Origin: Chryseobacterium sp. 52
GTDB lineage: Bacteria; Bacteroidota; Bacteroidia; Flavobacteriales; Weeksellaceae
DNA: 64,000 bases
Direction: 5' to 3'
NCBI RefSeq assembly: GCF_002754245.1
Contig: NZ_PEEX01000001.1
Span: forward strand, 1,902,001-1,966,000
Within the stretch, counting starts at the first letter, position 1, and every line of letters begins with the position of its first letter. The notes below the pieces were generated by a model. That model searched no databases. It was not told the DNA's origin and saw only the letters and a list, made by a program, of their open reading frames with translations. The translations under genes and the position numbers were made by a program. Shown here one piece after another: positions 33,045 through 39,738 of the stretch.

Positions 33045-33447
33045 TGTAATCTACCGGATGTCCGGTTCTGAGTGGCCAAATCGGTTAAGATCTGAATTGT
33101 TGTCTTGTGTAAAAACAATGAATATCAATAAGGATAAGCATTATTTTTAATTATTATTTTACTTTGCTTTAACTTTGACAATAAATTCAGTTGGGAATAT
33201 ATTTGCTGAGCTTTGCAATATCATATCATTCTTATTCTTAAAGCAGGATCTTTATCAACCCATACCGTCTTGAATTTTATAACTGCTTTTTTTTCACCCT
33301 GAAAATCAAGAGAGCAGTATTAATTAAAAATTATTAAAAAATAAGTTTTAATGGGCAGCTGAAAAAGCAAAACTGAAAGAGAAAAATGAAGATTTTAAAC
33401 TATTACAGAATAGCAAAAGGCAGAGACCTGTTTTTATAAATGCTTTG
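33045..33447 (-). promoter_or_regulatory. Long 5' leader of DEAD-box helicase (shared leader family)
   Basis: About 400 nt separate the -7 box (33448-33455) from the start codon. The promoter-proximal part (33360-33447) resembles 26601-26677 of the cold-shock-domain gene. Near the start codon, ACCGGATGTCCGGT (33053-33066) is a short palindrome that could fold over or near the initiation region. Long leaders of this kind are typical of cold-shock mRNAs in other bacteria; thermosensing here is inference. Confidence 0.6.
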
Positions 33448-33455
33448 CAAATATA
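33448..33455 (-). promoter_or_regulatory. -7 box TATATTTG, DEAD-box helicase
   Basis: A perfect TAnnTTTG match on the minus strand, at the same place relative to the conserved blocks as in the cold-shock-domain gene. Confidence 0.6.
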
Positions 33456-33481
33456 CAACAAATAAATCCAATAATAATTGG

Positions 33482-33511
33482 TTTAAATGATTGATTGTCA
33501 AAAATTTATTT
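33482..33511 (-). promoter_or_regulatory. Conserved upstream element with near-palindrome TTGATtGTCAA
   Basis: A 30-bp block identical at 28 of 30 positions to 26710-26739. The inner palindrome (33491-33501) differs at one position from its partner. Confidence 0.6.
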
Positions 33512-34179
33512 GTAGATTCCGCACGTTGCCTGAATTGTTCATGAAAAGCTGATGGTTTTAAATTTGAACAACACAGGATTGTGTTCCAATTTCCAGCTCT
33601 ATATACTTGAAAATTTTAACGTTTTCCGTTCAATTCTTTCATATTATTATCTTTTAAGCATCTTCTGAATTTTTCATCATCCTATCTTCAATTGATCATT
33701 GAAAAAATGATGAAGGTATTTTCTGAAGTGTATTGAATAAATTAGTATACTATTCCTTTCAATAAAACCTCCTGTAACTAACAAGAGGTTAATGAACAAC
33801 TATGTGTTCTGGCTTAAATATTCGGTAATAATACATCAGGGCATTAAATATCGTTAATTAAAATAATTTCGGTAAAATCCCCATAATGGGGATAATAGAA
33901 ATATAAAGTATAAACTGAATTATAAAATATGAAAGATTGTGTTTTTTTTATAAGTTGTATTTCTGTTATTAAATGTAAGTGATTCAAAATGAATAATACT
34001 ATAAAAGGATATTTATTTTCAGAGGGTTAGGATCTCTGTCCTTAGGAAATAAAATATTCTCTGTCAGATCAAAATTTTCTGACATTTGTGAATAGAATAG
34101 TATGTAAAATTGAATCAACCGGCGAAAGCCGTTATTATATTAAGGAGCAGAGGTAAGAAGAGTGAAGATAATAGATGTC
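33512..34179. other. Long intergenic region without genes
   Basis: No credible ORF in about 670 bp. It contains a weak orphan minus-strand terminator (33767-33793, stem AACCTCTTG/CAGGAGGTT) and a palindrome ATCCCCAT-A-ATGGGGAT (33877-33893). The rest is AT-rich and I see no other signal. Confidence 0.5.
33877..33893. repeat. 17-bp palindrome ATCCCCATaATGGGGAT
   Basis: Perfect 8-bp arms around one central base, in a gene-free region. It looks like an operator but has no gene close by on the + strand; the anti-sigma gene ends 290 bp to the right. Confidence 0.5.
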
Positions 34180-34989
34180 TTAGATTTTACCCATTACATA
34201 CATATTCTCCATGGTTGGAACTTCACTTCCGCCCTGTTTTTCCAGAGTAATTGCAAAAGCCTGCGCATTTGGAATATTGGCAAGAACTGTTTTACTGTCT
34301 TTTTCTTCAGTATACATTCCTGCACTTACAGGTTTTCCGTCTGCAATAGCCCAAAGCTGATATTGCATTCCTTCCGGAGCTTTTGGCAGACTTTCAGCGT
34401 TGAGGTAGACTTCTTTCGTTTTTTTATCCCAGAATACCATTGCTTTGGAATCGGTATGTTTCTCTACTCCGTTCAGCATCACCATCTGCATATCAGGATT
34501 GGAAAACAGATTCATTTTCTGATTCATTTTTTGCATAGCCAGATCCTGAGCTTTTTTCTCAGTCTGCATTTTGGCAATTTCTTCTTTCGTTTTAGACTGG
34601 TCATTCATCCAGAAAAGATTTCCTGCAGCACTGACCAGAAATAAAACTGAGGCAGCAACGGCATACATTCTCCAGCTGCTTTTCCCCGGATGCCTGGTTT
34701 CTTCCTGTGGTCTTACAGCAGGTATATCTGCTATAATGGCAGGTTTTATTTCTTCAGTAATCTGTTCCTGCTGGATCTTATTCCAGATTTTTGATTTTAA
34801 ATCGGCTGGTGGTGTCACGGCTTGACTTGTCGCCAAATCTTCCAAAGTTTTTTGAGCTTCTTCAAAAGCCGTCTTTACCTCAGCATTGTTTTTCATCACA
34901 CACTCCAAAATCCCTGCCTCTTCAGAAGAAGCAAGACCTAGAATATAAGATTCTATGATTCCGGATGATATGTATTCTTTAGTGTTCAA
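34180..34989 (-). CDS. Membrane anti-sigma factor (RskA-like)
   Basis: A 269-residue, single-pass membrane protein. An N-terminal cytoplasmic helical region (about 1-100) with YISSGIIESYILGLASSEE is the likely sigma-binding part, a membrane segment spans about 108-127, and a C-terminal RskA-type domain (about 160-269) has FWDKKTKEVYLNAESLPKAPEGMQYQLWAIADGKPVSAG. It follows the ECF sigma gene by one base pair, so it is translationally coupled to it. It should hold the sigma factor at the membrane until an envelope or redox signal releases it. Confidence 0.88.
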   Translation of the reverse strand: MNTKEYISSGIIESYILGLASSEEAGILECVMKNNAEVKTAFEEAQKTLEDLATSQAVTPPADLKSKIWNKIQQEQITEEIKPAIIADIPAVRPQEETRHPGKSSWRMYAVAASVLFLVSAAGNLFWMNDQSKTKEEIAKMQTEKKAQDLAMQKMNQKMNLFSNPDMQMVMLNGVEKHTDSKAMVFWDKKTKEVYLNAESLPKAPEGMQYQLWAIADGKPVSAGMYTEEKDSKTVLANIPNAQAFAITLEKQGGSEVPTMENMYVMGKI

Positions 34990-34990
34990 T

Positions 34991-35539
34991 TTATTGATAA
35001 TCTTTTAGCAAATCCTTTAATTTCATCAGCGCGTTCCGCATTTTGGTTTTCACCGTTCCAAGGGGTATCTTCAGTTTTTCAGAAATTTCGTTCTGGGTAT
35101 ATCCCTGGTAATAAGCTAAGTTGATAAGTTCTTGTTTATCAACTTCCAGACCTTCAAGCACATTGTTAAATCCAATATAATCGGATGAATTATTAGTCGT
35201 TGAAAGTTCTCTGGAGTTATATACGAAATCTGGAAGAGATTGGTTTTTAAGTTCGTTTTGAAAACCTTTTGATTTTAAATAATCAATAGCTGTATTTCTT
35301 GCAATATTGATCATCCAGGTATAAAATCTTCCTTTTGATGAGTCATACTGTTGAATGGCATTCCAGATTTTAACAAAAACATCCTGAATGATTTCTTCGG
35401 TATACTCTTTTGACTGAACGATTCGGAAAACCACCCCATATAATGCACCTGCATAATGGTCATATAAATAATGAAAGCCGGATTCGTTTTTTTCTTTAAG
35501 TAAAACGATAAGCTCTTCTTCCGAATAGGTTGTTTTAAT
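34991..35539 (-). CDS. ECF-type RNA polymerase sigma factor, probable ATT start
   Basis: A 182-residue ECF sigma factor. Region 2 spans about 10-80 (FHYLYDHYAGALYG, VQSKEYTEEIIQDVFVKIW, YTWMINIARNTAIDYLKSK) and region 4 spans about 120-180 (EVDKQELINLAYYQGYTQNEISEKL, GTVKTKMRNALMKLK). The first ordinary start codon is GTG at 35434, which would delete the beginning of region 2. The frame stays open with clear homology up to ATT at 35537-35539 (IKTTYSEEELI), and an in-frame TGA lies at 35552. A textbook promoter ends 18 bp upstream, so ATT is the only position that makes a complete protein. Confidence 0.85.
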   Translation of the reverse strand: MKTTYSEEELIVLLKEKNESGFHYLYDHYAGALYGVVFRIVQSKEYTEEIIQDVFVKIWNAIQQYDSSKGRFYTWMINIARNTAIDYLKSKGFQNELKNQSLPDFVYNSRELSTTNNSSDYIGFNNVLEGLEVDKQELINLAYYQGYTQNEISEKLKIPLGTVKTKMRNALMKLKDLLKDYQ

Positions 35540-35557
35540 AGCGTATGATTTTCAATC

Positions 35558-35586
35558 CAAATGTAATAAAATAAAATAAATTACAA
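35558..35586 (-). promoter_or_regulatory. Full sigma-A promoter of the ECF sigma gene
   Basis: On the minus strand TTG (35584-35586), an 18-bp spacer, then TACATTTG (35558-35565): the complete Bacteroidota -33/-7 promoter. The expected transcript start is about 7 bp further on, giving a leader of only about 10 nt before the ATT start. Confidence 0.75.
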
Positions 35587-35611
35587 ACTACATCCGAAAA
35601 ATCTTTTAGAT

Positions 35612-35622
35612 CGTAAATGATT
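35612..35622 (+). promoter_or_regulatory. CGTAAATGATT motif, putative ECF-sigma -10 region of msrB
   Basis: The same 11 bases occur at 36231-36241 upstream of the fasciclin gene. CGTA-type -10 elements are common for ECF sigma factors. It lies 38 bp before the msrB ATG. A partly shared C-y-r-AAAA stretch begins 18 bp upstream in both copies and may be the -35 element. Confidence 0.5.
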
Positions 35623-35649
35623 TTAAATAAATATTTAAAATTATCAAAT

Positions 35650-36171
35650 ATGAAAAGTTTAATCATAAAAACAGTTTTCGCCTGCTTTTTGGGGGTCACA
35701 GCAGGCAGGAGTTTTGCCCAGTCAGGTAATTTTAAAACAAATAATCCTTACTACTCCCGTACTGTAACTACCCCTTTGAAGGTGAGTAATACAGAATGGA
35801 AGAAAATTCTTAAGCCAGAACTTTATCAGGTGGCAAGAGAAGGAGCCACAGAAACTGCCTTCACAGGACAATACTATGAATTTGATGAAAAAGGGACCTA
35901 TTTCTGTGCAGTATGCGGAAATCCACTGTTTCTTTCAACTTCAAAATTTGCAACAACCTGCGGCTGGCCGTCATTTTATGAGCCACTTAGGAAAAATAGC
36001 GTGAAATACAGAAAGGATACTTCATATAATATGACCAGAAGTGAAGTTTTGTGCGGAAGATGTGATTCCCATCTCGGACATATTTTTGATGATGGTCCTA
36101 ATCCTACTGGCAAAAGGTTTTGTATGAATTCTGTCTGTCTTGAATTTGTCCCGAATTCTAAAAATAAATAA
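35650..36171 (+). CDS. msrB: Exported methionine-(R)-sulfoxide reductase MsrB
   Basis: A 173-residue enzyme with an N-terminal signal peptide (about 1-20, ending RSFAQ), so it is secreted to the envelope, unlike the usual cytoplasmic MsrB. Zinc-binding CxxC pairs are CAVC and CGRC, with GWPSFYEPL, SHLGHIFDDGP and the catalytic RFCMNSVCLEF. It repairs oxidised methionine in exported proteins. ATG at 35650 is preferred over 35617, because 35617 overlaps the putative ECF promoter. Divergent from the ECF sigma gene and probably in its regulon. Confidence 0.93.
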   Translation: MKSLIIKTVFACFLGVTAGRSFAQSGNFKTNNPYYSRTVTTPLKVSNTEWKKILKPELYQVAREGATETAFTGQYYEFDEKGTYFCAVCGNPLFLSTSKFATTCGWPSFYEPLRKNSVKYRKDTSYNMTRSEVLCGRCDSHLGHIFDDGPNPTGKRFCMNSVCLEFVPNSKNK

Positions 36172-36230
36172 CAGATTTTAAAATTTTCAATAAAAAATCA
36201 ACTTTTTTAAATCTAAAACAAAACCAACCT

Positions 36231-36241
36231 CGTAAATGATT
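36231..36241 (+). promoter_or_regulatory. CGTAAATGATT motif upstream of fasciclin gene
   Basis: Identical to the motif upstream of msrB and 56 bp before the fasciclin ATG. Together they suggest one ECF-controlled set. Confidence 0.5.
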
Positions 36242-36286
36242 CTAAGAACACAATTGAAATAGATATTAACTTAAAAAATAAATAAA

Positions 36287-36856
36287 ATGAACACAAGATC
36301 AAAAATCGCAGTTTTAGGAATGGTCGCTTTATCATTCGCTTTCAGTGGGAAGGTAACTGCACAGGTGATGAAAGAAAAAACAGTAATGGTAGGCGGTGCG
36401 CCAATGTATCCATCTAAGAATATTATTGAAAATGCTGTAAACTCTAAAGATCATAAGACTTTAGTAGCAGCAGTAAAAGCAGCAGGTCTGGTAGAAACGC
36501 TGCAGGGAGCAGGACCTTTCACTGTGCTGGCGCCTACAGATGCTGCTTTTGCTAAACTTCCAAAAGGAACTGTTGAAACTCTGGTAAAACCTGAAAACAA
36601 AGAGATGCTTACCAAAATCTTAACCTATCATGTTCTTGCAGGAAAATACAGTGCTAAAGATATCTGGGCAGCTGTAAAAGCCGGAAACGGAAAAAGCATG
36701 ATGAAAACTGTCGAAGGTGAGGGACTTACTTTCTGGACCAAAGGAAAAGATCTTTACATACAGGATGCAAAAGGAAATAATGCAAAAGTAACGATAGCTG
36801 ACGTGAACCAATCAAACGGAGTTATTCACGTAATTGATACGGTGTTGATGCCGTAA
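36287..36856 (+). CDS. Secreted fasciclin (FAS1) domain protein
   Basis: A 189-residue protein with a signal peptide (about 1-25, ending KVTAQ) and one FAS1 domain. Signatures are [43 protein letters not shown] and the closing [18 protein letters not shown] [18 protein letters not shown]1 domains mediate adhesion or stress-linked binding in the envelope. It sits between msrB and two ferritin-like genes, followed by a terminator, and carries the same upstream motif as msrB. Confidence 0.9.
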   Translation: MNTRSKIAVLGMVALSFAFSGKVTAQVMKEKTVMVGGAPMYPSKNIIENAVNSKDHKTLVAAVKAAGLVETLQGAGPFTVLAPTDAAFAKLPKGTVETLVKPENKEMLTKILTYHVLAGKYSAKDIWAAVKAGNGKSMMKTVEGEGLTFWTKGKDLYIQDAKGNNAKVTIADVNQSNGVIHVIDTVLMP

Positions 36857-36872
36857 TGTTTTAGTTTTTAAG

Positions 36873-36899
36873 CAGCATAATTTATTATGCTGTTTTTTT
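36873..36899 (+). terminator. Rho-independent terminator after fasciclin gene
   Basis: A 9-bp perfect stem CAGCATAAT/ATTATGCTG with a TT loop (effectively a shorter stem) and a T-run. Confidence 0.85.
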
Positions 36900-36941
36900 C
36901 TCCTTTTTTGAGAATAATCTAACACTTTAAACAATAATATT

Positions 36942-37655
36942 ATGAAAAAAACTATTAATGTTTCTAACCAGGGAGCAACTCTGGATACAGGCAGAAGAAA
37001 TTTTTTGAAACTGGGTGGTATAGGACTGGCTATGGCAGGACTTACCCTGATCGGTTGCGATGATGATAATGATTTCGGAATGACAGACAACAGCCAGGTT
37101 TTTGACCTTGGAACCGGAGATGTCGGAGTTCTGAATTACGCCTACGCGTTGGAACAGCTGGAAGCTGATTTTTACACCAAAGTGGTTAATAATTTTTACT
37201 CTGGAATTTCAAGTGTTGAAAAAGACCTTTTTACAGACCTTTATCATCATGAAGTCATTCACCGCGACTTTTTTAAAGCGGCTATCACAGGAGCAACTTC
37301 GAATATTTTGCCCACGCTTCAATTCCAATATCCAAATGTAAATTTTAACGACAGAAATTCTGTTCTTGCAACAGCAAAAGCTTTGGAAGATACAGGAGTA
37401 GCAGCATACAACGGTGCGGGAAAATACATTACCAATCCGGCTTATTTAGTGATTGCAGGAAAAATAGTTTCTGTAGAAGCAAGACATGCTTCAGCGATCA
37501 GAAATATTATCAATCCGGGATCTACAGATTTTTCAGGGGATGATGTCATTGATGCCAATGGCCTCGACCTTGCCAAAGAACCTAAAGATATCGTGATGGC
37601 AGCAGGAGGATTTATAAAAACTCCTTTCACGTGGAAAGAAAGAGGAATCAGCTAA
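36942..37655 (+). CDS. Ferritin-like domain protein with Tat/lipobox-like leader, paralogue 1
   Basis: A 237-residue protein of the ferritin_2 (PF13668, desiccation-related) type. The N-terminus has a twin-arginine-like motif RRNFLKLGG (about 19-27) followed by a hydrophobic stretch and a Cys (LIGC, about 40), so it may be a Tat-exported lipoprotein. Helices carry metal-ligand-type residues in YALEQLEADFY, HHEVIHRDFF and VEARHASAIR. The next gene is a paralogue. In family members the ferritin-like fold binds di-iron, but no activity is proven. Confidence 0.85.
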   Translation: MKKTINVSNQGATLDTGRRNFLKLGGIGLAMAGLTLIGCDDDNDFGMTDNSQVFDLGTGDVGVLNYAYALEQLEADFYTKVVNNFYSGISSVEKDLFTDLYHHEVIHRDFFKAAITGATSNILPTLQFQYPNVNFNDRNSVLATAKALEDTGVAAYNGAGKYITNPAYLVIAGKIVSVEARHASAIRNIINPGSTDFSGDDVIDANGLDLAKEPKDIVMAAGGFIKTPFTWKERGIS

Positions 37656-37680
37656 TTATTCATTTTCAAAATCTACAATT

Positions 37681-38496
37681 ATGAACATTCTTAAATTACT
37701 AGATAAGCTTTCTAATGATAAATTTTTTACCACAGAAGCAACAAGATTAGAAACGATTACCAATATTTCAACATTTGGTAAAAAAGCAGCAGTAGCATCT
37801 ATTCCATTGGGATTGGGAGCATTAATGGCAACTCCGGCTAAAGCTGAAACTTTAGATAAAACAGTTACAGGAAGTTTTTTTAAAAATGCTTTGACAGATG
37901 CTTTACAGCTAGCATTGGTACTGGAATATCTGGAAAATGAATATTACGTTTTAGGTTTGGCAGCAGCTGGGCTTATCCCCAATTCAGACCGACCGGTTTT
38001 CATGCAGATTTCAAAACACGAATCAGCACACGTAGGATTTCTGAAAAGTACACTGACTTCTTTAGGGGAAACTCCGGGAGCAAAACCTACTTTTGATTTT
38101 ACGGCAGGTGGAAAATTTATGCCTTTTACAGATTATAATCAGTTTCTGGTTCTTGCCCAGGCTTTTGAAGATACAGGAGTTCGTGCTTATAAAGGACAGG
38201 CTGGAAATGTAATGTCTAATAAAGCGGTGCTGCAGGCTGCTCTTCAGATTCATTCTGTAGAAGCAAGACATGCTTCACAAGTGAGAAGAATGAGAGCCAA
38301 TAAAGGCTGGATAGAATTGGCAAACGGAGGGAATATGCCTGCTGCTACCAATGCTGTTTACGCCGGAGAGGATAACGTTAATCAAGCCGGATTCGATACC
38401 AGTACTGCTTTTGGAGCAGCGGCAGGATCTGCAGCTTATGATGAAATTTTAACAGGATCTGAAGCTCAGGCTATTGCAGGTTTGTTTATTGTCTGA
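37681..38496 (+). CDS. Ferritin-like domain protein, paralogue 2
   Basis: A 271-residue partner of the preceding protein. It has the same helical metal-ligand motifs (LALVLEYLENEYYVLG, SKHESAHVGFL, VEARHASQVRR) with a hydrophobic segment near 40-55 (AVASIPLGLGALMATPAKAE) that could be a signal or anchor. It lies 25 bp after its partner, so they are co-transcribed and may form a hetero-oligomer (inference). Stress-related iron or peroxide handling in the envelope fits the ECF/msrB context. Confidence 0.82.
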   Translation: MNILKLLDKLSNDKFFTTEATRLETITNISTFGKKAAVASIPLGLGALMATPAKAETLDKTVTGSFFKNALTDALQLALVLEYLENEYYVLGLAAAGLIPNSDRPVFMQISKHESAHVGFLKSTLTSLGETPGAKPTFDFTAGGKFMPFTDYNQFLVLAQAFEDTGVRAYKGQAGNVMSNKAVLQAALQIHSVEARHASQVRRMRANKGWIELANGGNMPAATNAVYAGEDNVNQAGFDTSTAFGAAAGSAAYDEILTGSEAQAIAGLFIV

Positions 38497-38520
38497 GATA
38501 ATTTTTATTATTTAGGTGTG

Positions 38521-38561
38521 AATCCTATCCTTAGAAATGTCTGGGGATGGGATTTTTTTTG
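38521..38561 (+). terminator. Rho-independent terminator of the ferritin-like pair
   Basis: A 10-bp stem AATCCTATCC/GGATGGGATT (one G-T pair) with a 14-nt loop and a run of eight T. Confidence 0.75.
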
Positions 38562-38586
38562 TTTAAAATCCGAAAATATAAGCCTC

Positions 38587-39594
38587 TTATAAAGTAGAAG
38601 CCCGGTAGACCAGTACCGCGTCCATTACCACTGTTCTGCTGGGTGTTAAACTATCTCTTATTTTTTCCAGCATCAATTCTGCGGCAGTTTCACCCATCTT
38701 CACCAATGGCTGCTGTACGCTGGTCAGCTGCGGATAAACTATGGTAGATAATTCAGTGCCGGAAAAACTGGCTATAGCAACGTTGTCCGGTATTTTGATG
38801 TTGCGTTCAAGAAGAGAATTCATCGCACCTATTGCCAAAGTATCGCTGAATGCAAAAATGCTGTCAAATTCTATATTTTTATCCAGCAACTGCTTCACTG
38901 CATCTTTTCCATATTCAAAGGACATTCCTTCGGTTGAAATGATTAAATCCTCATCAAAAATATTATATTTCGCCATAATACGTTTGTAGCCATTCGCTCT
39001 TTCTACAGCATTTCGGATGGTTTGCGGTCCCATGATATGGGCAATTCTTTTTCTTCCGGTTTTAATCAGGTATTCCACTATCAAAGAGGAGTTGATGTAA
39101 TCATCGACAATTACCTTGGAAACATTCAGGGATTTACTCGGAATTCTGTCAAAAAAGACCAAAGGAGTTCCCTGATTTATAATCTGCTGGTACAGGTCAT
39201 TATTGTAGGTTTCGTGACATAAGTTAATGATAATCCCATCTACATTAAAGTCTTCCAGAAGCTGCAGGTTTTTTCTTTCAATAACAGGATTCTCATCAGA
39301 TTGGGTAATAACCAGCCTGTACCCCAGAGGATACAGGATATCTTGAATTCCCTCAAGTACCTTCGCCGAAAACGGAGTGATCATTTCAGGGACTACAACA
39401 CCTATTGTCTTTGACTGGCCGGATTTTAAATTTAAAGCTGTAAGGTTAGGTTTATATCCCAGTTGATCCGCTGTATCCAGTACCCGTTTTCTGGTTTCAT
39501 AGCTTACATTTTTGTCATTAAGCAGGGCTCTGGAGATGGTAGAGGTAGATAATGACAGAAATTTAGAAAGATCTTTAATGGTAATTCGCTTCAT
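38587..39594 (-). CDS. LacI-family transcriptional repressor
   Basis: A 335-residue repressor. The HTH (about 4-30) is IKDLSKFLSLSTSTISRALLN and the hinge is the usual Ala/Leu-rich YKPNLTALNLKSG. The periplasmic-binding-like core follows (SKTIGVVVPEM from about 65; DSIFAFSDTLAIGAMNSL near 250). It is divergent from the mannitol dehydrogenase-like operon, and the 144-bp gap holds two perfect GGGAACGTTCCC palindromes, which should be its operators. The inducer is presumably a sugar alcohol or hexose derivative (inference). Confidence 0.93.
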   Translation of the reverse strand: MKRITIKDLSKFLSLSTSTISRALLNDKNVSYETRKRVLDTADQLGYKPNLTALNLKSGQSKTIGVVVPEMITPFSAKVLEGIQDILYPLGYRLVITQSDENPVIERKNLQLLEDFNVDGIIINLCHETYNNDLYQQIINQGTPLVFFDRIPSKSLNVSKVIVDDYINSSLIVEYLIKTGRKRIAHIMGPQTIRNAVERANGYKRIMAKYNIFDEDLIISTEGMSFEYGKDAVKQLLDKNIEFDSIFAFSDTLAIGAMNSLLERNIKIPDNVAIASFSGTELSTIVYPQLTSVQQPLVKMGETAAELMLEKIRDSLTPSRTVVMDAVLVYRASTL

Positions 39595-39637
39595 CAGCCT
39601 TTGTTTTTGGATAAAAGTAATAAAAAAATGGGCAATT

Positions 39638-39669
39638 GGGAACGTTCCCTGATTTTCGGGAACGTTCCC
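39638..39669. promoter_or_regulatory. Tandem LacI-type operators
   Basis: Two identical 12-bp palindromes GGGAACGTTCCC at 39638-39649 and 39658-39669, 20 bp apart centre to centre (about two helical turns). The central CG in AACGTT is usual for LacI operators. They lie between the divergent repressor and operon, and a partial -7 box (TAAATTTTG) lies immediately to the right at 39673, so binding would block it. Confidence 0.85.
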
Positions 39670-39738
39670 AGTGTAAATTTTGTAAAAAAAGCTGATAATG
39701 AACAGATTGTTAATATAGTTTTAACGGATTGACTAACT

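Noticed and set aside
33767..33793. Hairpin AACCTCTTG/CAGGAGGTT as a proven minus-strand terminator
   Set aside because: The T-run is weak (TTATT) and there is no gene upstream; mentioned only as a possible orphan signal.
34162..34644. Long + strand reading frame opposite the anti-sigma gene
   Set aside because: It is Phe/His/Cys-rich antisense translation of a gene with clear membrane and RskA-like features.
35434..35434. GTG start for the ECF sigma factor
   Set aside because: It would cut off conserved region 2 sequence that is still in frame upstream and would leave about 120 nt of untranslated but protein-like sequence.
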